Under the pieces are notes generated by a model. The model worked only from the letters and a program-made list of their open reading frames with translations. It did not search any database and was not told the DNA's origin. Of a stretch of 64,000 nt of DNA, positions 9,326 to 18,056 are shown piece by piece. Position 1 is the first letter of the stretch. Every line of letters begins with the position of its first letter. Origin of the DNA: Pedobacter endophyticus. GTDB taxonomy: Bacteria; Bacteroidota; Bacteroidia; Sphingobacteriales; Sphingobacteriaceae. The translations under genes were made by a program, and so were the position numbers. The stretch is taken from contig NZ_CP064939.1 in NCBI RefSeq assembly GCF_015679185.1, forward strand, positions 2,480,001 through 2,544,000. Reading direction: 5' to 3'.

Positions 9326-11794
9326 TTATTTCAACTTATCAGCAAGCATTTTCATATAAAAACCGCCCACTACGCTTCTGGCTTTAAAGTTATCGCGAAT
9401 ACCGGTATTCGAATCGTAAAAATCGTTTAATGGTACTCTCGATTCGGTTTCAATAGCATGCTTATAAACCGGATGAACCAATGCCTCAAATTGCTCGCGG
9501 GTTGGTGCAAACGTGGCTGTCCATAAAATCCAGTCGTTTTTAGTATAGGCTTTTCGGCTATCGAGCGGAATACCGTACCTGTTCTGCTTAGTTAAATAAT
9601 ACTTTGTTTCGGTATTATAAATCTTTTGCGGGAACAGGTTTAAATTGAGCACCTTATCCCAAACAAGGTTATATTTTTGGCTCCAGGTATCTTTATTATC
9701 AAATGTTAACGCATAGTGATCGCCTGCATCGGCCATTTCCATCCATTTAGGCACCATGCTTTCGGCAATAGCTCTGTACTTTGCTGCAGTTTCTTTGTAA
9801 CCCAATGTTTCGGCCATTTGTGCGTAACAGGCAATCCCAACAATGGCCTTAACCGATAAGTTTGCATTTCGGGCAAGGTGGCCGGCAAAATCATCCGTAC
9901 ACAACTGCGTTTTCGGGTCGAGTCCTTCTTTTACCAAATAATCAGCCCAGGTGGTTAAGGTTTTCCAGTGCAATTTTGCGTAATTGGCATTTCCTTGCGC
10001 CTTGGCAATTGCCGCGGTTAAAATAATCATGTTTCCCGATTCCTCAACTGGCATTGGCTCGCCATAGGTTTGTCCGTTCGCTTTTGGATAGGTACCTAAA
10101 TCGTGCGCCGCCCAAGGGTGCGGGTATTTGCCGCTTTCGCTGAAATAGAAAATACCATTCAACATTCCTTGCAATAACGCGGGATTATAAATGAGGTATA
10201 ATGGCGCTGAAGGATAAGTTACATCAACGGTGTTAATAAAACCACCGCTATTGTTCTCTTTCGATAACCATAAAATTTCGCCTTGCGGGCTTTTTACAAG
10301 CGTATGGGCGGCAATGCTTTGGCGATAGGCCAGCATACATAAATCGGCGTATTCTTTTCCGCCCGATTTTAAGGCGTCGGCATAAACGGATTTGTTAAAG
10401 GCATCGCATTTGGCCATCACCGATTTGTATTGCGTAGCCGCATCGGTTAATTGTCCTTCAATCGTTTCTTTGCCCGATGTGTTCCACCAAGGTCGTAGAT
10501 TCTTGTTGAAGTATTGTACGGAATAAATTTCGTCGTAACCCAATTCAACAAATTTTTCTACGGCTGCTTTTCCTACCGTGCCAAACGGAACGATAGTATT
10601 CAAGGCCAGCATTTTCCCTGTTTTTGCTGTCGATGCTGAATTGCCTTTTCTAAATGCATCGGCTGCATCTTTCTCTGAAGTTACAAATTGAATGGTATTG
10701 GCCGCTTTTGGTGCCGCAACATAAAAATAGCCCCAATCGATACGCATATCATCGGCACCTTTTTCTAATATGGGTTGTTCTATAGTACCCGTTTTTAAAA
10801 TCGATAGTTTAGCCGTTGCGTACTTGCTGGCCGTAACTTCTTGCGACGGTCTGTAAACAGCAATATTGGATGAGGCACTTAAAAAGGCTTTAACCTGATG
10901 CGTTTTGTTATCGTTAGCTTTTACCTGATACGTGATGTACGATACCGGCCTTGCAAACAAACCCAAATCGTTCATGAGCAGTGGCGAGGTAAAGGTCAGC
11001 TTCAAATCAACTTTGCCACAAGTAAAATTATAAATGGTCTGAGTTGCGGTTACATCAACGCTTTTTTGTTTGGCCAGCTGAACTTTCCCGGCATTATCTT
11101 TCTCTTTATTAACCAATCCAAAATCAAGGTAGCGGCCACCAGCTGTATTTATCAGGTGAATGGCAATTACGTTTTGGCCTGATTTTAAGGCATTTTTATC
11201 GCTATTGTTCAGGGCGATATACTGAAAGGTATTTGTCCAGCCCTCTTTTGAATAAATCTTTTTCCCATTAAGGAAAACCTCGATATTATCATCGTGATTG
11301 ATCTTTAGAAAAAGATCATTTATCGACGCAGGGTTGGCTACCGTAAAGTTCCTTCTCACCCAAATATCATGCGATTTCCACAGGGTTTTAACATTCTTTG
11401 CGTCGTCGCCTATAGGTGCAGATCCGGTTTTCCAATCGTTTGCGCCATAATTAAATGCGCTCCAATCGCCTTTAGGCTCGTTTTCTGTGTACTTTACTTC
11501 GTATCCCTTCTCGTCTGAAGTGCCCAGTATAGTTTTGTAACTAGGCGTTTCTTTTCCTAAAAAGCGATAAATATTGCCATCTACATTTAACATTCCTAAT
11601 AGCGAATTTTCTGCTCCGGTCCAATGCGTAGTTGATGATTGGTTCAAATCATCGGTGTTTGACCAGATGCTGAAATAAGTGTTGTGCGTAATTAAAGGGT
11701 AAGAGGGCGCCTTTCGTTCCTGAGCGTTTAATAAACTGCTGATAAAAATGCAGCCCATCATGCCCAGTAATTTAATGGATTTAAACTTGTTCAT
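9326..11794 (-). CDS. Secreted glutaminase-family (DUF4965) hydrolase
   Basis: Exported protein of about 822 aa; the frame is open to 11845 but the signal MNKFKSIKLLGMMGCIFISSLLNAQ sets the start at 11794. An N-terminal DUF4964-like part (YPLITHNTYFSIWSNTDDLN) is interrupted by a beta-sandwich of about 125 residues (WKSHDIWVRRNFTVANP, DNIEVFLNGKKIY). DUF5127 comes next. The C-terminal half is the DUF4965/DUF1793 helical region (SENSGG-type KENNSGGFINTVDVTYPSAP, HPWAAHDLGTYP, EESGNMIILTAAIAKAQGN). Fungal GtaA glutaminase belongs to this family, but the fold also resembles (alpha/alpha)6 glycosidases, so glutaminase activity is not certain. It has its own promoter region with a motif shared with the operon at 12348-30471. 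Confidence 0.88.
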   Translation of the reverse strand: MNKFKSIKLLGMMGCIFISSLLNAQERKAPSYPLITHNTYFSIWSNTDDLNQSSTTHWTGAENSLLGMLNVDGNIYRFLGKETPSYKTILGTSDEKGYEVKYTENEPKGDWSAFNYGANDWKTGSAPIGDDAKNVKTLWKSHDIWVRRNFTVANPASINDLFLKINHDDNIEVFLNGKKIYSKEGWTNTFQYIALNNSDKNALKSGQNVIAIHLINTAGGRYLDFGLVNKEKDNAGKVQLAKQKSVDVTATQTIYNFTCGKVDLKLTFTSPLLMNDLGLFARPVSYITYQVKANDNKTHQVKAFLSASSNIAVYRPSQEVTASKYATAKLSILKTGTIEQPILEKGADDMRIDWGYFYVAAPKAANTIQFVTSEKDAADAFRKGNSASTAKTGKMLALNTIVPFGTVGKAAVEKFVELGYDEIYSVQYFNKNLRPWWNTSGKETIEGQLTDAATQYKSVMAKCDAFNKSVYADALKSGGKEYADLCMLAYRQSIAAHTLVKSPQGEILWLSKENNSGGFINTVDVTYPSAPLYLIYNPALLQGMLNGIFYFSESGKYPHPWAAHDLGTYPKANGQTYGEPMPVEESGNMIILTAAIAKAQGNANYAKLHWKTLTTWADYLVKEGLDPKTQLCTDDFAGHLARNANLSVKAIVGIACYAQMAETLGYKETAAKYRAIAESMVPKWMEMADAGDHYALTFDNKDTWSQKYNLVWDKVLNLNLFPQKIYNTETKYYLTKQNRYGIPLDSRKAYTKNDWILWTATFAPTREQFEALVHPVYKHAIETESRVPLNDFYDSNTGIRDNFKARSVVGGFYMKMLADKLK

Positions 11795-11846
11795 AATTTG
11801 TGTGTGTATAGATTTTTTTAATAGGAATTCGGTTAGAAAACACAAT

Positions 11847-11862
11847 AGTTAAACGTTTTACT
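11847..11862. promoter_or_regulatory. Semi-palindromic operator candidate, copy A
   Basis: AGTTAAACGTTTTACT is a 16-bp palindrome about CG with one mismatched pair, of LacI-family form. It lies 53-68 nt upstream of the glutaminase-family start at 11794. An identical copy, sharing 17 bp including the preceding T, lies upstream of the eleven-gene operon at 30847-30862. Confidence 0.7.
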
Positions 11863-11947
11863 AAAGTATAAAAATTTATTCAATTTACCGTATGGTTGAT
11901 GGATGAATATCTGCAAAGCATGCTTTAATCTCGATAGCTAAAAAAAC

Positions 11948-11989
11948 CATCCGATGAATATGGGCTAGATGGCTAATATTCATCGGATG
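11948..11989. repeat. Hairpin repeat, CATCCGATGAATA family
   Basis: Arms CATCCGATGAATAT and ATATTCATCGGATG pair perfectly around a 14-nt loop. The same stem occurs at 45902-45948, 63269-63315, 63409-63455 and, varied, at 63528-63573. Half elements remain at about 12136-12145 and 12288-12300. Confidence 0.85.
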
Positions 11990-12300
11990 ACTTCATAACC
12001 TCTCCCTATCAACGTTTGGGTTAAAAGCAATGCCTCTGCTTTCCCTCTCCTCGAGGAGAGGGATGTACAGACAGAACAAAAACCACCGCCGTTAAAAGGG
12101 AGAGGTTTTAGGCGCCAAATAAAAATCCAATAGATACCGGATGACTGCATAACCTCTCCCTATCAGCGTTTAGGTTAAAAGCAATGCCTCTGCTTTCCCT
12201 CTCCTCGAGGAGAGGGATTTACAGACAGAACAAAAACCACCGCCGTTAAAAGGGAGAGGTTTTAGGCGCCAAATAAAAATCCAATAGCTCATCGGATGAC
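11984..12300. repeat. Two-copy tandem repeat, period 154 bp
   Basis: A unit starting in CGGATGAC...CATAACCTCTCCCTATC and ending in AAATCCAATAG occurs twice head to tail with a few differences. Each unit holds CCCTCTCCTCGAGGAGAGGG, a perfect palindrome. Both copies end in a fragment of the CATCCGATGAATA hairpin, so duplication probably involved that element. An open frame through it (12170-12454) is not a gene. Confidence 0.85.
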
Positions 12301-12310
12301 TACACACGAC

Positions 12311-12338
12311 AAAAAAGCCCTCCTTTTTGGGGAGGGCT
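12311..12338 (-). terminator. Rho-independent terminator of the eleven-gene operon
   Basis: Read on the minus strand, an 8-bp stem AGCCCTCC/GGAGGGCT with a 7-nt loop is followed by a run of six T. It lies 10 nt after the stop of the last operon gene. Confidence 0.9.
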
Positions 12339-12347
12339 GGCTGTAGC

Positions 12348-13193
12348 TTAAGGCTGTTTCTTATTAATCGTCCATTCAGACAATTGGAATACCCTTGCCG
12401 ATCGGGTTTGCTTAATGTATAGCCTGTAAAATTTGTAGGCCACATAATTATCAAAATGGAACAATTTAGTTTGGTTTCTACTTGCTCCGGAATTGGTGTT
12501 TTCCCACGGGCAAACGGTTACCGTATGTAAATCGCGGTACTGAATTCCATCTGTTGAGCCCTGCAAAATCCAGAACTTCGGATCGCGGTCTGCAGCATCA
12601 TTGCCCGATGTTAGCGTATAGGCACCTACAACCTGCGGCGTTTTTAATTCGAAGGTACATCTTTGGGTTCCATCGAAACCAGCCTGTAAAAACTTGGTTT
12701 TGATATCGCCATCGACCAGTTTTTTAGAGCCTTCGCCACTATCGGCACCGGCACCGGCTTCTAAATTTACCGAGAAAATACCGCCAATGGTTTTCATGTA
12801 GTTTTCGCCACAAATTGCGTAGTTAATTGTGGGGTCTACTACTTTTATGTTAACCTCTTTTACCGCCGTGTAGCCTTGTCCGTTTCTGGCCGTTAGTACC
12901 ACATGATAAGTACCCGGAAAACGATAAACGTGTTTTGGCGACACCTCTACGGAGGTACTGTCATCGCCAAATTGCCAAAGCAGCGACTTATAGTTTTGCG
13001 GGGTGGCGGTAAACTGCACCTCTAAAAATTTTGTCGGGTCGGGCAGCTTGTAGTCAAAAGCAACCAATGGTTTTGGCTCCTCAACTTCTTGCACAACCTC
13101 TACGGTTTCGTCTTTTTTACATTTTACCGTTAACACAACGATAAGCAGCAAAAGCGAAAACACACTTAATAATCTTTTCATATTACTTTTCAT
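12348..13193 (-). CDS. PKD plus discoidin-like (F5/8 type C) lipoprotein
   Basis: Surface lipoprotein of 281 aa (277 if the start is 13181). After the signal (LLLIVVLTVKC, KKDE) comes a PKD domain at about 45-120 (LLWQFGDDSTSVEVSPKHVYRFPGTYHVVLTARNG, split here by its two strands), then a galactose-binding-like discoidin domain at about 135-280 (GSKKLVDGDIKTKF, TSGNDAADRDPKFWILQGS, FQLSEWTINKK). The discoidin part is clearly paralogous to the C-terminus of the protein at 24654-25763. It is the last gene of the operon and is followed by a strong terminator. It probably binds glycan or anchors the complex; no enzymatic motif is present. Confidence 0.88.
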   Translation of the reverse strand: MKSNMKRLLSVFSLLLLIVVLTVKCKKDETVEVVQEVEEPKPLVAFDYKLPDPTKFLEVQFTATPQNYKSLLWQFGDDSTSVEVSPKHVYRFPGTYHVVLTARNGQGYTAVKEVNIKVVDPTINYAICGENYMKTIGGIFSVNLEAGAGADSGEGSKKLVDGDIKTKFLQAGFDGTQRCTFELKTPQVVGAYTLTSGNDAADRDPKFWILQGSTDGIQYRDLHTVTVCPWENTNSGASRNQTKLFHFDNYVAYKFYRLYIKQTRSARVFQLSEWTINKKQP

Positions 13194-13205
13194 ATCAATA
13201 AATGT

Positions 13206-14645
13206 TTATGGTGTAGGATATAACTGGCTTTTTGGAATTACGCGTTTACTTAAAACGTTGGGCACCTCAATTTCGAGATAAGCCTGCTGTCCACCCACGT
13301 TTTCACGGTGGTGTGCTTCAATTTTATAACGTTTACCACGCTCTAAAAATATGGTTCCCTTTCTGGTATCCTTATCCCACTGGGTGGTATAATCGTTTAC
13401 GAGGGCCACGCCGTTAACATACAACCTCGAACCATCATCCCAACGGGTTTGGTAGAAAGTGTAGGTTCCGCGAACAGGCGCAAGGAATTCTCCTGTCCAA
13501 CGGGTAGAGAAATTATCTCTGCTTAACGAAACTCCTGCCGAATTTTTAACGCCGTCCGGCCATCCGTCGCCGCTAAAGTTAATAGCCTCGTCAACTCTGG
13601 TTACAAAGGGTGCACGACCATCATCAGGATCCATTTGGTAGTTGGTGTAATACCTTGCGGTTAGGCCGGTACCTGTTCCTGAAATGTAAGAGTTGTTATC
13701 GAGGTTTACATTCGGATCTACCGTAACAATGAGCTTGCTATTTGTTGGGTGAATGACATGGTTTGTTGCATCGCTGATACTCAGGGCAAAGGCAAACTTT
13801 TTATTTGCTGCAATGTTGGCATCGAAAACGGGCCAGGGAATGGAGAGCCTCACGGTAGCGCTGGAAGCGCCTGTGTTAAAACGCACCAAAGTATCGAGCG
13901 AGTAATCTTTTGCGGCCAAATGGATGGCGTTTGCCGGAAGCGTTCCTGCTGCAACCAGGGTTGAGATGGTATCTACGTTATCTTTAATTTTGATATTAAA
14001 TGCGGATGATGGCGAATTGGCCAGACTTACAACGAGCGGAATGGTTATTCCTGCCGGGCCAACAATGTAAGTGCCCTGGTAAACCACGTTGTAGGTACCG
14101 CCACCGTTTAATGTAAGGTAATGCAAATCGGTGGATTTCAATAAATCCTGCGTATTGATCACCACCAATATGGTCGATTTACCTCCGGCGATTTTGTTGC
14201 CCTTGCCCGGCGCTGATAGTTTTAATGCAAAAACCACTTTTTTGCCAAAGTTACGTTCCAGCGTCGATCGGCGAACGATTGCAATACCTTCGCCACTATC
14301 GTTACCGTAAGCCACATTAATTACCGTAGGATATTCTACTGCTGCCGACGGCATTAAGATGGCATTGGTTAAGGTTCCATTATTAATCAGCTGGGTAACG
14401 GTATCGTTGTTGAGTGTTAAGCCCACCTGAAAAGCTTCTTCGGCAACTCCGGATAAGGAGATTTTGAAGGGAACTTTTACAAACTCATTATCGATGGACA
14501 CGTTGCCCACCACAATGCCTTCGCCGGTTATGCTCCTGCTGGCCGGATCGGGTTGGGATAAATCTTCTATTTGCGACTCTTTGCAAGAATAGGCACCCAC
14601 CATGGTGGCTAATCCTATTACTATTAAGTATACAACTCTTTTCAT
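13206..14645 (-). CDS. DUF1735-PA14 domain lipoprotein
   Basis: Lipoprotein of 479 aa (signal GLATMVGAYSC, KES). Two tandem DUF1735-like beta domains span about 40-160 and 175-310 (IDNEFVKVPFKISLSG, VSLANSPSSAFNIKIKD; both carry NNG/AAGTLP...AILM/AIHL-type strands). A PA14 domain occupies about 322-475 (TGLTARYYTNY, FSTRWTGEFLAPVRGTYTFY, DDGSRLYVNGVALV, KRYKIEAHHRENVGG). PA14 domains bind glycans in several adhesins and glycosidases; the DDGSR motif matches the DD-type calcium site region. It is the tenth gene of the operon, 27 nt after the previous stop. Confidence 0.88.
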   Translation of the reverse strand: MKRVVYLIVIGLATMVGAYSCKESQIEDLSQPDPASRSITGEGIVVGNVSIDNEFVKVPFKISLSGVAEEAFQVGLTLNNDTVTQLINNGTLTNAILMPSAAVEYPTVINVAYGNDSGEGIAIVRRSTLERNFGKKVVFALKLSAPGKGNKIAGGKSTILVVINTQDLLKSTDLHYLTLNGGGTYNVVYQGTYIVGPAGITIPLVVSLANSPSSAFNIKIKDNVDTISTLVAAGTLPANAIHLAAKDYSLDTLVRFNTGASSATVRLSIPWPVFDANIAANKKFAFALSISDATNHVIHPTNSKLIVTVDPNVNLDNNSYISGTGTGLTARYYTNYQMDPDDGRAPFVTRVDEAINFSGDGWPDGVKNSAGVSLSRDNFSTRWTGEFLAPVRGTYTFYQTRWDDGSRLYVNGVALVNDYTTQWDKDTRKGTIFLERGKRYKIEAHHRENVGGQQAYLEIEVPNVLSKRVIPKSQLYPTP

Positions 14646-14672
14646 TTCGATATTTATTATATTATCAATATT

Positions 14673-16382
14673 CTATTGATCTAACCAAACCCGTCCATCA
14701 AGAGACCATGTTTGCTTGTTGGCTATTTTTAACCAGTTTATTACTTGTGTTGGAATATCTGCTGTTTGCGGCACCAAAACGGCCAAAGTGCTGGCTGATG
14801 GCGGACAGATCAGATCGTTAAAGTTTTCCCAAACATATTTTCCTTTTAGCGTAAAGTCGTGCCCTTGTGATGAAAGATCGATCATTTTATCGCCGTTTCC
14901 ATCGGTTGCAGGCCAGTAACCTACCAAATAGTTGTAGGATGGATGGCTCTGATCGATAGAGGTTTCGCAGGCATACTGACCAATTACGCTTTCTGGAACG
15001 CTTAACTTAAAGAAACGAATATCGGTAACGTAGCAATCGGGCACGCCGTGGCCAGTACCATTTAAATAACCCAATTTAAGCGGATTTGAATTGGCCAGCG
15101 AACCAGAATTGGTAATTTCTACTTCGTTATTATATACACCGTTTGTATACGTTCGAACAAAGCGTTGGGTGCCACGTTGCTCTATCTTAACCGAAAGGTT
15201 TTCCCATTTGCCTTTGCTTAAATCGCCGCCACGGCATTGTTTGTAGTCGGTATCTTTTGTACCTCTCCATTCAAAATACCAATACGCTTCTTCGAGGTAA
15301 ATTACCCAGCCCACGCTTGGGTGACCGCTAGACCACTCCTTCCTTTTCCCCAAAATACTCGGCCACCTAAAAATATCCAGATTCTTTTTAACCTTTAGCT
15401 CAATGGTCATTTTGGTGGTATCGTCTATATTATAAACGGCTGCATCAGCACCAGAAATTTCAGCTCTGATGCCTGTATCAATCAGCTTTACGGTTTTACC
15501 TAAATACCTGTTACCGGTAAATGGTTTAACAATAATTCGTTTTTGATAGGTTGAACTGTAGTAAATGATGAAAGAATTATTACCGGGTTTGCTAAAAATG
15601 GTTTGGTCATCGGTATTGGCCGGAAGCGTATAAGCACCGCCATCGCTTGATGCGATAACCACTAACCAATCTTCGTTAAGGTAGTTTGGGCGTTTCTTTA
15701 GTGCGGCCATAATTTCGCCTACACTGCTATCAAATTTTTCGATAGCGGTTTTGTAAACAGGAAACGAATTGTCGTAGCCGTTCGCATTCGCCATACCTGC
15801 TTTATCCACATCGGTAAAATGCCCAACAATAACCGAAGCTGTATCTGTATTCAACTGATTGATTACAGCAGCCTTTACCTGATCATCGTTATTTACAAGG
15901 GTACTGATATCGGCACCAGTGGTCAGTTTTTGAAAAACAGAAGATGAGGTGTAAGCCGCAATTTTGGCCTGTGGCTGGATGTCCTTTATGCGTTTAAAAA
16001 TGATGGGGTAATTTTGCAGGTTGTTGTTGGTCAGGTTATCATCAGCCACCATATGCTTGGCTTTTTTTGCGCCGGTAAGCATGGTTGCCCAATTGGTTGC
16101 ATTTTGTGTTGCATCGGGCTCGTTTAGTGCCACCCAGCTATAAATGGAATTTGGCAACAATGCGTTAATATTTGGAATGTTTGCTGTTGATACGGATTGC
16201 CCTCTGGCGCCATCTACCACCAGGTAAAGCACTTTTCGGGCACCATACCTCACCTGTGTGGTATCGGTACCGTCTTTTTCAGCAAGTGTTCTATCGAATT
16301 CCTTGTTACAAGAAAATATGGCCGTTGTAATTACTGTGGCGATTACACCAAACAATAATTTATATCTTTTCGTCATGCTCAT
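14673..16382 (-). CDS. Alkaline-phosphatase-fold lipoprotein with LamG-like domain (DUF4983), probably inactive
   Basis: Lipoprotein of 569 aa (VITTAIFSC, NKE). The N-terminal half has the type I phosphodiesterase/alkaline phosphatase layout: a first metal Asp at D57 (LYLVVDGARG), a nucleophile-region NATNWATMLTG at about 92-102, then GHFTDVDKAG and VVIASSDGGAY. In active relatives the last two motifs read DxxGHxxGP and SDHG. Here the metal-binding His residues are absent, so catalysis is doubtful. The C-terminal half is a concanavalin/LamG-like sandwich of DUF4983 type (KMTIELKVKKN, GKWENLSVKIE, NPLKLGYLNG). It lies between the TIG-repeat and PA14 genes in the operon. Likely a binding protein built on an enzyme scaffold. 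Confidence 0.82.
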   Translation of the reverse strand: MSMTKRYKLLFGVIATVITTAIFSCNKEFDRTLAEKDGTDTTQVRYGARKVLYLVVDGARGQSVSTANIPNINALLPNSIYSWVALNEPDATQNATNWATMLTGAKKAKHMVADDNLTNNNLQNYPIIFKRIKDIQPQAKIAAYTSSSVFQKLTTGADISTLVNNDDQVKAAVINQLNTDTASVIVGHFTDVDKAGMANANGYDNSFPVYKTAIEKFDSSVGEIMAALKKRPNYLNEDWLVVIASSDGGAYTLPANTDDQTIFSKPGNNSFIIYYSSTYQKRIIVKPFTGNRYLGKTVKLIDTGIRAEISGADAAVYNIDDTTKMTIELKVKKNLDIFRWPSILGKRKEWSSGHPSVGWVIYLEEAYWYFEWRGTKDTDYKQCRGGDLSKGKWENLSVKIEQRGTQRFVRTYTNGVYNNEVEITNSGSLANSNPLKLGYLNGTGHGVPDCYVTDIRFFKLSVPESVIGQYACETSIDQSHPSYNYLVGYWPATDGNGDKMIDLSSQGHDFTLKGKYVWENFNDLICPPSASTLAVLVPQTADIPTQVINWLKIANKQTWSLDGRVWLDQ

Positions 16383-16410
16383 CTTTGTTTAATATTTTAT
16401 TAGGCTTTTA

Positions 16411-18030
16411 TTATTCAATAGTAACTCTCATGATGTTGTTGTACGGCTGGTTATCGAAACGGTTAAACGAACCAAGCAACAATAAGGCTTTTTTACCATC
16501 GGCGGATTTGGTTTCGACAACATCAGATAAAATGCCGGAGAATGGCCCGGTTGCATTATAGCCGGGAGCGAGTGCGCCGGTTGGGGTAAGGATCATAAAG
16601 CCATTTCTGGTTACGTTATCGTACTTTCTAAAATCGCCGCTTACCACAATGAGGCCGGTCGAAATCTGCCTTGCAAAATAGGCGTATCCACCTTCGTACG
16701 ATTTTGCAGTAAATGACTCATCAAGCGAACCATCTTCGTTAAGAAGCGCTATACCATTTGCGGGCTTTCCGTTGTATTGTGTAAACGAACCTGTAATTAA
16801 GTATTTTTTGGTGGTGGAATTATAGGTAAGTGAACCGATGGTATTATTGGCTCCGGTACCGGGGTTAAAGCTTGCATCTTTCGTTCCGGCGGCGGTTAAG
16901 CGGATAATACGCGAAGCAGGCTGATCGTCGAAAGTGCTGAAACTGCCGAACACCACTAATTTTTCTAAGTTGGCCGCATCGGTGTGCATATAAGTATCTA
17001 CCGGGCCGTTGGCGCTCACCCCACCCTTGTTGGTTGCTGTATTAAATCGATAGGTTTTATCCAACGAACCATCGAGGTTGAAACGTAAAATCTGACGGAT
17101 CTCGGTACTATCCAAAATAACGGTATCTCTGGTGTTATCGTAATTTGCCTTGCGGTAATCTCTCTTTACATAATATCTGAAATCGCCAGTAGCCAATATT
17201 TTTCCCTGGTGGGCGTACACCCTGTTAATGTAGGCATTGGTACCGCCGTTAAACTTAGGGAACCATTTATGGGTAATGGTATCGGTTAATGTTGGTCTTC
17301 TTTCGGTTCTGATGTAAACCGTATCGATGGCACCATTTGGAAATAAAGTAGTAATGTTGCTGATATTTTCTGTACGCTGATTATAACCGGTAAAACCTCC
17401 GACAATAACAAAACGGCCACCTATTTCGATTACGCGGGATAAAGTTCCGTTTGCACCCCTGCCTGTTCTAAAGGTACGGTCGTATTCGCCATCTAACGAT
17501 ACCCTTGCAATTCTGTTAATCGGCGTTACAATACCTTTGTTATCGTAATTGGTAAAGCTACCGATAACGAGTGCCCGGCCATCGTTCATTTCGTAAAACT
17601 GGCTCACATAACCATTTGTTCCTGCAGTTGCTTTCCAGGTAATGTCGGTTTTAACGAGGCCAGTTACGGTAAACTGCGGTCCAACAACCAGTTGATCGCC
17701 AATGGCAATCGATATATTGCCGGTACTGCCCGTAGCAGGTACTTTAGCGATTATTTCGGTTGCGGTAATATTTACTACTTCTGCTTTTTCGCCGTTAAAC
17801 ATCAGGTTTAGCTGATCTTTGTACGGCATTAATCCTGTTGCTTTAATGGTAACTGTTGTACCTACAATGCCCTCGGCGGGTACCGGCGGTGCGGTTTGGC
17901 TTATAGCAATGCCAAGTGGCTGTTTGCCTACACCGTAGGGATCTTCGCCTAATTCTTCTTCCTGCTTGCAACCCTGGATAACCAGGGCAATTAGGAAAAA
18001 TATGGTTAGCATGTATTTGAGTTGTTTCAT
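16411..18030 (-). CDS. TIG-like (DUF5008) plus delta-60 repeat beta-propeller lipoprotein
   Basis: Lipoprotein of 539 aa (LIALVIQGC, KQEEE). An IPT/TIG-like domain at about 40-125 (GIVGTTVTIKATGLMPY, LNLMFNGEKAEVVNITAT) resembles DUF5008. The rest is a series of repeats of the DUF5122/delta-60 type (RVSLDGEYDRTFRTGRGANG, RFNLDGSLDKTYRFN, RLTAAGTKDASFNPGTGANN, LLNEDGSLDESF), likely forming a propeller. No catalytic motif is visible. It follows the FAS1 gene by 26 nt and belongs to the operon. Probably a surface adhesin or a glycan-binding accessory protein. Confidence 0.85.
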   Translation of the reverse strand: MKQLKYMLTIFFLIALVIQGCKQEEELGEDPYGVGKQPLGIAISQTAPPVPAEGIVGTTVTIKATGLMPYKDQLNLMFNGEKAEVVNITATEIIAKVPATGSTGNISIAIGDQLVVGPQFTVTGLVKTDITWKATAGTNGYVSQFYEMNDGRALVIGSFTNYDNKGIVTPINRIARVSLDGEYDRTFRTGRGANGTLSRVIEIGGRFVIVGGFTGYNQRTENISNITTLFPNGAIDTVYIRTERRPTLTDTITHKWFPKFNGGTNAYINRVYAHQGKILATGDFRYYVKRDYRKANYDNTRDTVILDSTEIRQILRFNLDGSLDKTYRFNTATNKGGVSANGPVDTYMHTDAANLEKLVVFGSFSTFDDQPASRIIRLTAAGTKDASFNPGTGANNTIGSLTYNSTTKKYLITGSFTQYNGKPANGIALLNEDGSLDESFTAKSYEGGYAYFARQISTGLIVVSGDFRKYDNVTRNGFMILTPTGALAPGYNATGPFSGILSDVVETKSADGKKALLLLGSFNRFDNQPYNNIMRVTIE

Positions 18031-18056
18031 GTTCTAATCTTTTATAGGTAACCTAA

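Noticed and set aside
12170..12454. Open frame of 94 codons overlapping the last operon gene
   Set aside because: It reads out of frame through the PKD gene end and the 154-bp repeat and crosses the terminator.
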